Origin: Nocardia vaccinii NBRC 15922
Lineage (GTDB): Bacteria; Actinomycetota; Actinomycetes; Mycobacteriales; Mycobacteriaceae
Reading direction: 5' to 3'
Length of the DNA stretch: 64,000 nucleotides
Assembly (NCBI RefSeq): GCF_001613305.1
Contig: NZ_BDCC01000030.1
Location: 1 to 64,000, forward strand
Shown: piece after piece, positions 45,551 through 57,565 of the stretch
Numbering within the stretch: position 1 is the first letter of the stretch
Layout: each line of letters starts with the position of its first letter
Position numbers and translations under genes: made by a program
Notes under the pieces: model-generated
Seen by the model: only the letters and a program-made list of their open reading frames with translations
The model's database searches: none
What the model was told of the DNA's origin: nothing

Positions 45551-46631
45551 GGACGGCCGCGGCGAGCGTGCGGCGCAGACGCCACGGCAGGGCGCGGAAC
45601 AGCGACGTCATCGCGGCGGCGGTCCCCGGCAGATCGTCCCGGCCGGACAGATAGGCGCGCTGCGTCGCGGTCGGCAGCGCGAAGAAGGTGTCGAAGAAGA
45701 CGGGCAGATCGGCCGGTGGGAGGGCGAGCAGCGCGCGCAGCCCGGCCTCCCGGGCCAGGTGCACCGCACGGGCCGATGCGGATCCGGTGGACGCGCCCGC
45801 GACGACCGCGTCGGCGGCGGTCAGCGCCGCCGCGACGCTGTAACCCGTTGCGGGGTGCAGGAATCCGCCCGCCGCGCCGAAGCGTCCCGCGCCGGGGCGG
45901 CCGCCCTGAAGGGCGAACCGAACCCGCTCGACTGGTTCACTACCGTCGAATTGTATTCCGCGGCAGCGCATCCGGGCGTGCAGGCGGTCGCGTAACCGGG
46001 CCGGGTCCAATGCGGGGCGTCCGGCCAGGCAGGTCTCCTCGAGCAGGATCTCGGTGTCGCCGAGGGGGACCGCGTACAGGAACGATCGCGGCTCGGCGGG
46101 TGCGGCGCCGTTGTCGGTCCGCCAGTCCATGAATATCGGCTCGTCCCATCGATTCCGTGGCAGCACAACGCCGTATGCGGTCTGCTCGGCCCGGTCGGGG
46201 GAGCGGGGGATGCCGCGCGCGTCGATCACCCGCCGGGCCCACAGGACCTCGCCGCCGGACAAGCGCACCGACCGCGGAGTTCGCGACAGCGGCGATCGCG
46301 TGATCTGCCCGACCCGGTCGCGCACCACGGTCGCCGCGCCGATGTCGAGCGAATCCTGTAGTGCGGCAGTGTGAAAGACCGTATAGGCCCGGTCGATCTC
46401 GAATCGTCGCCTACCCCACGCGACCGGCCGGGGCACCGTGGCCGCGATCGCGGCGGGGGAGATCCAGCCCGGCAGCTCGTCCGCCCACGCCGCGTAGGTC
46501 GCGGTCCAGCGCCGGGTGGGCCGGGGATCCACGACGGTGACGGTGAGCCCGCGAACGATCGCGCGATGCGCCAGCGCGCGCCCGGCCGGGCCGAGGCCGC
46601 AGATGAGGAGGTCGGTGGTCACACCGAGCAT
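45540..46631 (-). CDS. crtY: Lycopene beta-cyclase
   Basis: A 363-aa flavoprotein that closes the psi ends of lycopene to beta-ionone rings. The N-terminal dinucleotide motif ICGLGPAGRALAHRA, EPIFMDWR, FLYAVPLGDTEILLEETCLA and FGAAGGFLHPATGYSVA are the conserved blocks of CrtL/CrtY-type cyclases. Start: ATG at 46631, or GTG at 46622; neither has a clear ribosome site. No crtE, crtB or crtI gene lies in the window, so the rest of the carotenoid pathway must be elsewhere. Confidence 0.88.
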   Translation of the reverse strand: MLGVTTDLLICGLGPAGRALAHRAIVRGLTVTVVDPRPTRRWTATYAAWADELPGWISPAAIAATVPRPVAWGRRRFEIDRAYTVFHTAALQDSLDIGAATVVRDRVGQITRSPLSRTPRSVRLSGGEVLWARRVIDARGIPRSPDRAEQTAYGVVLPRNRWDEPIFMDWRTDNGAAPAEPRSFLYAVPLGDTEILLEETCLAGRPALDPARLRDRLHARMRCRGIQFDGSEPVERVRFALQGGRPGAGRFGAAGGFLHPATGYSVAAALTAADAVVAGASTGSASARAVHLAREAGLRALLALPPADLPVFFDTFFALPTATQRAYLSGRDDLPGTAAAMTSLFRALPWRLRRTLAAAVLTR

Positions 46632-46751
46632 TGGATCAGAGATTCTGCGTGGGGTTGTGTCCCAGGGCTGCGGTAGGGTTCGCGCGAAGCCTGGGGGGAC
46701 TACCGCAACAGGGCGCTACGGCGACCCCGGGTGCGGAAGAAGGAGGCAGTG

Positions 46752-47666
46752 ATGACGTATCCGCCCGGCTCGGACCCGTACGGGAGTCCGACGCCCCAGT
46801 CACCCGATTCGCCCGGATGGGGGCAGTCCGGCGGGTATCAGCAGGTACCCGGTGCCGGATGGGGCCGGACCGGCGCCGCGCATCCCGCCCACCAGCAGCC
46901 GCAGACGGGCTATCAGCAGTCGGCCTATCCGCCGCCCGGCGACGTTCAGCAAAGTTGGCAGCAGCAGTCCGGCTGGTCTCCTCAGCCGGGATATCCCGGT
47001 GGATTCCCGCCGCCGCGCCGCAACAATACGGTTCTGATCGCCGGCGGTGTCGCCGCCGCGGTGGTACTTGTGGTGATCGCCGTCGCCCTGGTCGTCGTGC
47101 TCGATCGGCATTCCGGCGACGGCACCTCGGCGAACCCGGCCGGCCCGTCGCTGGTGTCCGCCACCAGTAGTTCGGCCACGACGACCAGCCCGGCCACCTC
47201 GTCCACGAGCCATTCGGGCCGATTCAGCTACACCGAGTACTCGCACGACTGGAATTTCAGCCTCGACGGCGTCCATCTGCATGCGGACTGGGTCTCGGGA
47301 CAGGATCATCCGACCTGCGCCGATATCGAGAACGGGGGCAAGCTGACCGGTCTGGGCTGCCAGTACGCCGCGGAGATGGTGTACCGAGCCGAGAGCGGCG
47401 GCGTCATGCTCACCCAGTACGTCCTGGGCGCCACCGGCAACGCCGATGCGCGCAAACTCGCGACCCAGTACGCCGATGACGACCTGAAGATGCGGTCCGG
47501 CAGCTACATCGACCATTTCGCCGTCGGCAAGTGGCAGACCAAGGCCCAGGGAAATTTCGTGGTGCTCACGGTGGTGACCGCGACCAACGCGGTCACCGAG
47601 GACACCGCGACCAAGTACATGCACTACATCGAGGCCGATATGGCCGGCGCCCTGCTCTTCCGCTGA
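46752..47666 (+). CDS. Pro/Gln-rich single-pass membrane protein
   Basis: A 304-aa protein of unknown function. Residues 1-90 are rich in Pro, Gln, Gly, Ser and Tyr, with YQQ-type motifs and no hydrophobic stretch; residues 95-120 are one membrane helix (VLIAGGVAAAVVLVVIAVAL); then comes a Ser/Thr-rich linker and an extracytoplasmic domain (residues 165-304) with two Cys (CADIENG, GLGC) that may pair. The layout, cytosolic low-complexity tail plus helix plus small exported domain, is common in mycolata. Start: ATG at 46752 behind AGGAGGCAGTG. Its stop lies inside a GC-rich stem-loop. Confidence 0.75.
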   Translation: MTYPPGSDPYGSPTPQSPDSPGWGQSGGYQQVPGAGWGRTGAAHPAHQQPQTGYQQSAYPPPGDVQQSWQQQSGWSPQPGYPGGFPPPRRNNTVLIAGGVAAAVVLVVIAVALVVVLDRHSGDGTSANPAGPSLVSATSSSATTTSPATSSTSHSGRFSYTEYSHDWNFSLDGVHLHADWVSGQDHPTCADIENGGKLTGLGCQYAAEMVYRAESGGVMLTQYVLGATGNADARKLATQYADDDLKMRSGSYIDHFAVGKWQTKAQGNFVVLTVVTATNAVTEDTATKYMHYIEADMAGALLFR

Positions 47667-47675
47667 GCGCCGGCC
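47642..47675. terminator. Stem-loop over the stop codon between convergent genes
   Basis: GGCCGGCGC and GCGCCGGCC form a 9-bp stem enclosing the last codons and the TGA of the upstream gene; the convergent SDR gene ends 5 bp further on. A possible bidirectional terminator. Confidence 0.4.
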
Positions 47676-47679
47676 GGTC

Positions 47680-48444
<765 letters not shown>

Positions 48445-48700
48445 ACCACCGCACGCTAGCCGATGGCCCGGTCCGGCGGGTAGGCCCGGTCCCGTCCCCT
48501 GGCCCGCGTGCGCCCGCGGGGGGCACAGCTGGACGAAGCGAGGCGATCGGGGTCGCGGAAAGCCCGCGGGGCCCGGTAGTGGTGCGCGTTACGGCGGTCG
48601 ATCGGGAGGATGCGTAAAATCGGTGGTTCTCGTGCGTTCTGTCGACGCACACTCGAGCTATCACCCCGTGACCGCACGATGATTTTGCGAGGAGACTTTT

Positions 48701-50332
48701 GTGATCACCGCGACCGACCTGGAGGTCCGGGCCGGAATCCGCACGCTGCTGACCGCGCCCGGTTCGGCGCTGCGGGTGCAGTCGGGTGACCGGATCGGAC
48801 TGGTCGGGCGCAACGGCGCCGGTAAGACGACGACGCTGCGCATCCTGGCCGGTGAGGGCGAGCCCTACGCGGGCACGGTCACCAGGTCCGGCGAAATCGG
48901 TTACCTGCCACAGGATCCGCGCGAGGGCAATCTCGACGTGCTGGCCCGCGACCGGGTCCTGTCCGCCCGCGGCCTCGACGCGCTGATCCGCGATATGGAG
49001 AAGCAGCAGGCGCGCATGGCCGAGGTGGCCGACGACGCCGAACGCGAGAAGGCGGTGCGCAAGTACGGCCAGTTGGAGGATCGGTTCTCCGCACTGGGCG
49101 GTTACGTCGCCGAGAGTGAGGCCGCGCGTATCTGCAACAGCCTCGGCCTGCCGGATCGCGTTCTGAATCAGCAGTTGCGCACCCTGTCCGGCGGTCAGCG
49201 CCGTCGTATCGAGCTGGCGCGCATCCTGTTCTCCGCCTCGGACGGTTCGGGTGGCCGCAGCGATCGGACGCTGCTGCTGGACGAGCCCACCAACCACCTC
49301 GACGCCGATTCGATCACCTGGTTGCGCGGCTTCCTGCAGAACCACGACGGCGGTCTGATCGTGATCTCCCACGATGTGGATCTGCTTGCCGACGTGGTGA
49401 ACAAGGTCTGGTTCCTGGACGCGGTGCGCGGCGAGGCCGACATCTACAGCATGAGCTGGAAGAAGTACCTCGACGCCCGCGCCACCGACGAGCAACGCCG
49501 GGTGCGTGAACGCGCCAACGCGGAGAAGAAGGCGAGCGCGCTGCGGGCCCAGGCCGCCAAGCTGGGCGCGAAGGCCACGAAAGCCGCTGCGGCGCACCAG
49601 ATGTCCAAGCGCGCGGACCGGCTGCTCGCGGATCTGGACGAGGTGCGGGTGGCCGACAAGGTGGCCCGGATCAAATTCCCGGAGCCCGCTCCCTGCGGCC
49701 GCACGCCGCTGATGGTGACGGACCTGACCAAACTCTACGGCTCCCTGGAGATTTTCACCGGCGTCAGCTTCGCGGTGGATCGGGGCAGTCGCGTGGTGGT
49801 GCTCGGCCTGAACGGCGCGGGTAAAACCACCATGCTGAAACTCCTTGCGGGAGTCGAGACTCCGACAGCGGGTGGGGTCGAGCCCGGCCGCGGCCTCAAG
49901 GTCGGCTATTTCGCACAGGAGCACGACACCCTGGACGACAACGCCACGGTCTGGGAGAACATCCGGCACGCCTCACCGGGCGCGGGGGAGCAGGAGCTAC
50001 GCAGCCTGCTCGGCGCGTTCATGTTCTCCGGTCCGCAGCTGGAACAGCCCGCGGGGACGCTGTCCGGCGGCGAGAAGACCCGTCTGGCCCTGGCCGGACT
50101 GGTCTCCTCAGCGGCGAATGTGCTGTTGCTGGACGAGCCGACCAACAACCTGGACCCCGTGTCGCGCGAGCAGGTGCTGGACGCTTTGCGCAGTTACGCC
50201 GGGGCCGTGGTTCTGGTGACCCACGATCCCGGCGCCGCCGAGGCGCTGAATCCGGAACGGGTGATCATGCTGCCCGACGGCACCGAGGATCACTGGTCGC
50301 AGGATTATCTGGAGCTGATCCAGCTCGCATAG
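48701..50332 (+). CDS. ABC-F family ATP-binding protein (Rv1473-like)
   Basis: A 543-aa soluble protein with two ABC ATPase domains and no membrane segment. Walker A motifs GRNGAGKTTTLR (near residue 38) and GLNGAGKTTMLK (near 370), signatures LSGGQRRRIELARIL and LSGGEKTRLALAGL, and the inter-domain linker are visible. ABC-F proteins act on ribosomes, as translation factors or antibiotic-protection proteins; the M. tuberculosis counterpart Rv1473 occupies the same position beside acnR/acn. Start: GTG at 48701 behind GAGGAG. Convergent with the next gene with no gap. Confidence 0.88.
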   Translation: MITATDLEVRAGIRTLLTAPGSALRVQSGDRIGLVGRNGAGKTTTLRILAGEGEPYAGTVTRSGEIGYLPQDPREGNLDVLARDRVLSARGLDALIRDMEKQQARMAEVADDAEREKAVRKYGQLEDRFSALGGYVAESEAARICNSLGLPDRVLNQQLRTLSGGQRRRIELARILFSASDGSGGRSDRTLLLDEPTNHLDADSITWLRGFLQNHDGGLIVISHDVDLLADVVNKVWFLDAVRGEADIYSMSWKKYLDARATDEQRRVRERANAEKKASALRAQAAKLGAKATKAAAAHQMSKRADRLLADLDEVRVADKVARIKFPEPAPCGRTPLMVTDLTKLYGSLEIFTGVSFAVDRGSRVVVLGLNGAGKTTMLKLLAGVETPTAGGVEPGRGLKVGYFAQEHDTLDDNATVWENIRHASPGAGEQELRSLLGAFMFSGPQLEQPAGTLSGGEKTRLALAGLVSSAANVLLLDEPTNNLDPVSREQVLDALRSYAGAVVLVTHDPGAAEALNPERVIMLPDGTEDHWSQDYLELIQLA

Positions 50333-50932
50333 CTACCGGAGGTTGTCACGGGCCTGCTCGTAACCGCCCTCGAGCAGTTCGCCGGGCCCGTAGACGGTGT
50401 GTACCACGCCGGTCTCGAACGTCGCGGAACGCAGCAGGGTCAGCGGCATCGGCGTATCGGCCTCGTCGAACAGCCGCAGGCCCGAGCGCATCGCGATCGG
50501 GTGCACGAGCAGGTGCAGTTCATCGATCAGCTGTGCGGACAGCAACTGCCGCACGATCGATACCGAACCGCTCAGTCCGATATCGCCGCCGGGCTCCTGC
50601 TTCAGCGCGGTCACCGCCTCGACCAGATCGCCCCGCAGCACCTCGGAATTGCGCCACTGCAGGTCCATCTCGCGGTGCGTGACCACGATCTTGCGGATGT
50701 CGCCGAAGTGCCGCGCCATTTCGGCGTCCGGGCCGCCCTCGCGCTCGCGTTCGGGCCACGCGGCGGCGAAACCCTCGTAGGTCGTGCGGCCGAACAGCAT
50801 GGTGTCGGCGGCGCCCATCTGCTCGGTGACCGCGGCGCCCATCTCGTCGTTGAAGTAGGGGAAGTGCCAGTCCTGCGGATCGGCGACGACGCCGTCCAGG
50901 GCGATGAAGAGTCCTGCGGTGATCCTGCGCAT
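50333..50932 (-). CDS. Dihydrofolate-reductase-like (RibD C-terminal) protein
   Basis: A 199-aa protein with the RibD C-terminal/DHFR-like fold. FIALDGVVADPQDWHFPYF at the N-terminus, MLFGRTTYEGFAAAWPE near residue 55 and DIGLSGSVSIVRQLL near 120 are the conserved blocks of this actinobacterial family, presumed NADPH-dependent reductases with unknown substrates. Start: ATG at 50932 behind AGGAG; the frame back to 51022 lacks support. Adjacent but convergent to the ABC-F gene. Confidence 0.87.
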   Translation of the reverse strand: MRRITAGLFIALDGVVADPQDWHFPYFNDEMGAAVTEQMGAADTMLFGRTTYEGFAAAWPEREREGGPDAEMARHFGDIRKIVVTHREMDLQWRNSEVLRGDLVEAVTALKQEPGGDIGLSGSVSIVRQLLSAQLIDELHLLVHPIAMRSGLRLFDEADTPMPLTLLRSATFETGVVHTVYGPGELLEGGYEQARDNLR

Positions 50933-51032
50933 GGGAGGCTCCTGTAGTCCGTTCGATGTTGTGTTCGGCTGTGCAGACGGCGTACAGCGCCGAAAATTGT
51001 CGCCGATGCCGATTCCGGACAATTATCGTGAG

Positions 51033-51058
51033 GTTGATCACACGGAAACGTTGATCAC
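51033..51058 (+). promoter_or_regulatory. Tandem GTTGATCAC repeat before the small HTH gene
   Basis: Two exact copies of GTTGATCAC (51033-51041 and 51050-51058), starts 17 bp apart, about 55 bp before the HTH gene start at 51113. TGATCA is itself palindromic, so each copy may be a dimer site; autoregulation is possible. Confidence 0.4.
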
Positions 51059-51112
51059 TGCATGCTTGTAGTTCTAGCCTTGAATCAGGCTGCAGGGCGA
51101 CCGGAGGAAGCC

Positions 51113-51355
51113 ATGAGTGACAGGCCCACACAGGGGAAATCCACGTTGGGTAAAGGTACGCGCGTGACCGGAAAGTCCCGCGACCGCTTGCAAACCCAGC
51201 TCAAGAAGCAGTACGAGGCGGGGGCCAGTATCCGTTCGCTGGCGCGCGAGACGGGGCGCTCGTACGGATTCATCCACAACGTGCTCGTGGAGTCGCATGT
51301 GCAACTCCGCAGCCGCGGTGGCGCCAATCGCCGGAAGGCCGCGGCGAGTAAGTAA
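51113..51355 (+). CDS. Small helix-turn-helix protein (Rv1473A-like)
   Basis: An 80-aa basic protein. The centre (YEAGASIRSLARETGRSYGFIHNVL) is a resolvase-like helix-turn-helix, and both tails are rich in Lys and Arg, suggesting DNA or RNA binding. M. tuberculosis has a small regulator, Rv1473A, at the same position between the ABC-F gene and acnR; I take this as its counterpart. Start: ATG at 51113 behind GGAGGAAG, a strong site. Targets unknown. Confidence 0.82.
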   Translation: MSDRPTQGKSTLGKGTRVTGKSRDRLQTQLKKQYEAGASIRSLARETGRSYGFIHNVLVESHVQLRSRGGANRRKAAASK

Positions 51356-51373
51356 TTCGCCCCGGTATGGTGC

Positions 51374-52333
51374 TCACTCGAGCGGCACGCTCGCGTCACC
51401 GAGGACGAGATATCCTGCGAGACTGCGGAATATCGGCAAACCGGTTTTGATCTCGAGATAGGCGAACTGCCCCTGCGGGTTGACCTCCAGGAAGTAGTAC
51501 TCGCCGTCGGTACCGAGGCGGATGTCCAGTACGCCGAAGGTCAGTCCGAGCGCGCCCATCACCGTGGCGATCGATTTGCTCACCGTGGCGGGCAGGCGTT
51601 CGGGGATGAAGTCGACCGAAGTGTCCAGGCGTGAATCCACCCGTCCCACACCGGATTGCGAGTCGATGCGCACGGTCCACTCGACCCCGTCGATCCAGAC
51701 CACGCGCAGATCGCAATCGGCCTGGACATAGTCCTGGAAGGTCGTGGGCGCAGAGCGGATCGTATCCAGGCGGGCCAGGTCCGCGGGCGTGACCACGCGC
51801 GTCTCGGAGAATTCCGCGGGCCCGGTTCCGGTGCGCTTGTAGACCACCGGACCCGGCCGTGAGCCGACGAAGCTGCGTGCCTCGTCCGGATCGTTGGTGA
51901 CCAGGGTCTCCGGGATGACGAATCCGGCGCGGCGGGCGGTCTCGAGTTGCACGATCTTGCGAGTCGCGGTGCGGTCGGTGCCGGGATCGTTGACCCAGAC
52001 CGCCGGAATCGACCACAGCAGTCCCTGTAGGAATCCGTCGCATTCGGCCTGCCGGTAGTCGTCGTCGGCGCGGCGCACCCCGCTGGGCACCACGGTCTGG
52101 TGCGGCCGACGCCACCACACCGATGCGACCTCGTCCAGACCGCGCAGGTGCGACAGCGACCGCGCGGTACCCGCGCGATCGAGCCGGAAACTACCGGTCT
52201 CGCGCGGGAAGTCGCGCATGTCGAGACGAATCGGGCTGACGCCGTGGTGCTTTCGCAGAGTCGCAGCCATCGCGTCGGCGTGCAGGTCGTCGGCCTCGGT
52301 GACGATCAGCACCGACCCGGTCGCGCGGGCCAT
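51374..52333 (-). CDS. ATP-grasp peptide ligase, MvdC/MvdD-like
   Basis: A 319-aa ATP-grasp enzyme resembling the MvdC/MvdD ligases that form ester or amide cross-links in graspetides such as microviridins. The N-terminal domain (VLIVTEADDLHADAMAATLR, RLDMRDFP, VWWRRPHQ) and central domain (ETARRAGFVIPETLVTNDPD, VVYKRTG) follow that family, and the ATP/Mg site YYFLEVNPQGQFAYLE near residue 285 is intact. Start: ATG at 52333, whose ribosome site AGAGGT overlaps the end of the preceding gene, so the two are coupled (12-bp gap). The pair is inserted between genes adjacent in M. tuberculosis. No transporter or methyltransferase is next to it. Confidence 0.82.
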   Translation of the reverse strand: MARATGSVLIVTEADDLHADAMAATLRKHHGVSPIRLDMRDFPRETGSFRLDRAGTARSLSHLRGLDEVASVWWRRPHQTVVPSGVRRADDDYRQAECDGFLQGLLWSIPAVWVNDPGTDRTATRKIVQLETARRAGFVIPETLVTNDPDEARSFVGSRPGPVVYKRTGTGPAEFSETRVVTPADLARLDTIRSAPTTFQDYVQADCDLRVVWIDGVEWTVRIDSQSGVGRVDSRLDTSVDFIPERLPATVSKSIATVMGALGLTFGVLDIRLGTDGEYYFLEVNPQGQFAYLEIKTGLPIFRSLAGYLVLGDASVPLE

Positions 52334-52345
52334 CGGACGGACCTC

Positions 52346-52831
52346 TCAGTCGAGGCTGTCGCAGGCCATCGCGTCGTCGCTGCGCGCGAACGAACGGGTC
52401 TGACTGCGAGTCATGGTGACCCCGCCGACGGCCGGATCGGTGGATAATTGCAGATCGCGGGCCCAGCGTTCGGTCAGGCGGGCCAGCAGATCGTCGCCAC
52501 GTGCGGGAGAGTGCTGCTGCGGCAACGTCATCGGGCGGTCGGTGATCTCGATGCGCAGCCGCCGGGTGAAGTCCGCGGTCGCACCCGCCCGGATGCGCAC
52601 TCGCACCGGACGCGCGACCGGATCGCCGTCGGCATGCGGCGGCGCGGACCCCACCAGATCGATGCCGAGGACATCCGCTCGATCGAAGGTCCAGGTGCCC
52701 TCGTGCACGCGGACACTCACCGCCCGCGTCGATTCGGCTATCAAATAGCCGGACAGTAGCGGCGCAACCTCCTGGCTATCGGGACGTGGCTCAGGGAAGG
52801 TGGACACGGAGGGATGGACGGCATCGGTCAT
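52346..52831 (-). CDS. Candidate graspetide precursor (partner of the ATP-grasp ligase)
   Basis: A 161-aa protein that I do not recognise as any named family. Residues 1-25 are Pro/Glu-rich, 26-125 look like a folded beta/alpha domain, and 126-161 form a tail in which hydroxyl residues (T139, T141, S143, T145, S147, S151) precede acids (D152, D153, D158, D161). That order, Ser/Thr donors followed by Asp/Glu acceptors at the C-terminus, is what graspetide ligases link by ester bonds. Start: ATG at 52831 with GGAGA upstream. It would be unusually long for a precursor, with the folded part acting as leader. A non-precursor helper protein is the main alternative. Confidence 0.55.
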   Translation of the reverse strand: MTDAVHPSVSTFPEPRPDSQEVAPLLSGYLIAESTRAVSVRVHEGTWTFDRADVLGIDLVGSAPPHADGDPVARPVRVRIRAGATADFTRRLRIEITDRPMTLPQQHSPARGDDLLARLTERWARDLQLSTDPAVGGVTMTRSQTRSFARSDDAMACDSLD

Positions 52832-53006
52832 GAGGCTGGTCTCCGATCTGCTCGCGGTTTGCCACGGAAGCCGAGCGTGCCCTGGATCATATCCCGATCG
52901 GCCTCCTGACCGGTCGGCAACGAAAGAATTCCGGTGCCCCGACATTCGGTGGCAGCGACCCGGAATGTGCTATCGCCGAGAGTCTTTCGGTTGACCGCTC
53001 AACACC

Positions 53007-53423
53007 TCACAGCCCTAGGATGTCCGCGGACTCGGACAGCTCGCGGAACCGCTCGATCGGATTCGGAACGAGTTTGCGTGCGGTGAGATCCATCAGGCCG
53101 GTGACGACCGTGAACTCCGCGGACACCGTCCCGTCCAGTTTGCGGATCTGCTGGTTGATCCGGAACGCCTTGCCCTGGCCCCATTCGAATTCGCAGGTGA
53201 CCGTCACCTCGTCGCCCAGATGCAGCTCGCGCAGATGCCGCACCGTCGACTCGAGCACCACCGGGCCCAGTCCGGCGTGCAGCATTTTGTCCGGCACCAG
53301 GCCGGCCGCGCGCATCGCCTCCCAGCGGGCGTGCTCGGCGTACTGGTGATAGACGGCTTGATTCATATGGCCGTTGACATCGAGTTCGTAGCCGCGGACG
53401 GTAACGGGGACAGCAAAGGTCAT
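53007..53423 (-). CDS. Acyl-CoA thioesterase, 4HBT family
   Basis: A 138-aa hotdog-fold thioesterase. The YELDVNGHMNQAVYHQYAEH block near residues 12-31 is the 4-hydroxybenzoyl-CoA-thioesterase-type active site (Asp15 and the following NGHMN), and FRINQQIRKLDG forms a later strand. It would hydrolyse acyl-CoA thioesters; the chain specificity is unknown. Start: ATG at 53423, the first Met. It stands alone between the ATP-grasp pair and acnR, with 175 and 193 bp of non-coding sequence on its two sides. Confidence 0.87.
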   Translation of the reverse strand: MTFAVPVTVRGYELDVNGHMNQAVYHQYAEHARWEAMRAAGLVPDKMLHAGLGPVVLESTVRHLRELHLGDEVTVTCEFEWGQGKAFRINQQIRKLDGTVSAEFTVVTGLMDLTARKLVPNPIERFRELSESADILGL

Positions 53424-53616
53424 ACCTTGCCGAACGTGTGCCGAATGCCTGCTATTTCCGGCCGGGCAGTGGTGTCGGACACGATTTGCCGAGAGCGTCC
53501 GGAAATTATTTCACCCGGCCACCCGTACCGATGGCAGTCCGCGCACACTGGCATTTGCCGCAATATCGCAACGCGTGCAATTTTGCATCGAGTGCCATCG
53601 CGGGGCGATTCTCGGC

Positions 53617-54183
53617 TCAGCCCTTGCGGCGCACCGAGGCTTCGACCAGATCGAGCACGGCCGTGAGGTTGTCGTTCGTGTGGCCGGAGGCGATGCGGGC
53701 GATGAGCCCGTCGAGCACCAGATCCAGATAGCCGAGCAGGACATCGGTCGGCACGTCGTCGCGCAGCGCGCCCGCGGCCTTGCGGCGTTCCAGGCGGGCC
53801 AGCGTGGCCGCGGTCAGCTCGGCCGAACGCTGGGTCCAACCCGCGGCGAATTCCGGATCGGTCCGCAGCCGCCGGGCTATCTCCAGTCGCGTGCCGAGCC
53901 AGTTGTACTGTGCCGGATCGGCCAGCATCTCCCGCATGACCTGCACCAGACCCTGGTTGGCGGCGATATCGGCCATCCGTTCGGTGTCCTCCTGGGCAAG
54001 CGCCAGGAATAACGCGTCCTTGTCACGGAAGTGGTGGAAGATCGCGCCGCGCGATAGCCCGATGGCTTCCTCCAGGCGACGTACGGTGGCGCCTTCGTAG
54101 CCGAATTCGGCGAAGCAGCGCCGCGCCCCGTCCAGGATCTGGCTGCGCCGGGCGGCGAGATGGTCCTCACTGACCTTTGGCAT
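53617..54183 (-). CDS. acnR: TetR-family aconitase repressor AcnR
   Basis: A 188-aa TetR regulator. The helix-turn-helix lies at about residues 12-58 (ILDGARRCFAEFGYEGATVR, IGLSRGAIFHHFRDKDALFL) and matches the AcnR proteins of Corynebacterium and Mycobacterium, which repress aconitase. Start: ATG at 54183 behind GGAGGAG; the frame to 54240 is not supported. It lies downstream of acn on the same strand, as in M. tuberculosis (Rv1474c/Rv1475c), separated by a strong hairpin. Its probable operator is at 57375-57390. Confidence 0.9.
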   Translation of the reverse strand: MPKVSEDHLAARRSQILDGARRCFAEFGYEGATVRRLEEAIGLSRGAIFHHFRDKDALFLALAQEDTERMADIAANQGLVQVMREMLADPAQYNWLGTRLEIARRLRTDPEFAAGWTQRSAELTAATLARLERRKAAGALRDDVPTDVLLGYLDLVLDGLIARIASGHTNDNLTAVLDLVEASVRRKG

Positions 54184-54340
54184 GGGCTCCTCCAGCGGAA
54201 TACAGCGCGCTGCGCCGGGGTCGACCGGCGCAGAGTTCAACGGTACAAGGTCGGGGAGGGGGCGCCTGCGGATGAGATGTGCACCCGCCCAACCCCGTTG
54301 GAAGCGAGTCGTACGAGAAGGGATTCGCGACCGGCTCGTT

Positions 54341-54376
54341 GTCCGGCGGTCGAAACGCGAGTCTCGACCGCCGGAC
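54341..54376 (-). terminator. Hairpin terminator between acn and acnR
   Basis: GTCCGGCGGTCGA pairs perfectly with TCGACCGCCGGAC over a 10-nt loop, 25 bp after the acn stop. It should limit read-through into acnR. Confidence 0.65.
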
Positions 54377-54400
54377 CTCGAGGCCGCCGGGCGGCAGGTC

Positions 54401-57199
<2,799 letters not shown>

Positions 57200-57374
57200 A
57201 CGTTCAGCTCCACTCTGGGTTGATAGGGGCCTTGTGCGGGGCCCTACATGGTTACGCAAGCTTCCTCCTCCGGGCCCTGACACAAAGGCCCCGGGTGAGG
57301 TGGCCGTCGGCGGGGCTGTGCCGGCGGCTCGGTCGAGGGCCGATAGCTGTGCGCCCTCATGCTGCCCAGGCTAA

Positions 57375-57390
57375 CAGTACGCTTGTCCTG
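57375..57390. promoter_or_regulatory. AcnR-type operator upstream of acn
   Basis: CAGTACGCTTGTCCTG closely follows the C. glutamicum AcnR site CAGNACnnncGTACTG. It lies about 180 bp before the acn start; a GTACTG half-site follows near 57445. The remaining 57200-57565 gap shows no other feature I can name. Confidence 0.6.
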
Positions 57391-57565
57391 TGAAACGTGC
57401 GGGGCCCACCGCACGGCGTGCCCGCAAACATCATGCACCGGTCGCGTACTGTGCATCCATGCGTTTCGGCGCAGCCTCGCTTCTCGCGCCGTTGTGGCGC
57501 GGATCATGTGACATGTGTTGGAAGCCAGTCGCCCCGGTTGGCGACTCGACGAGACCGGATGGAAG

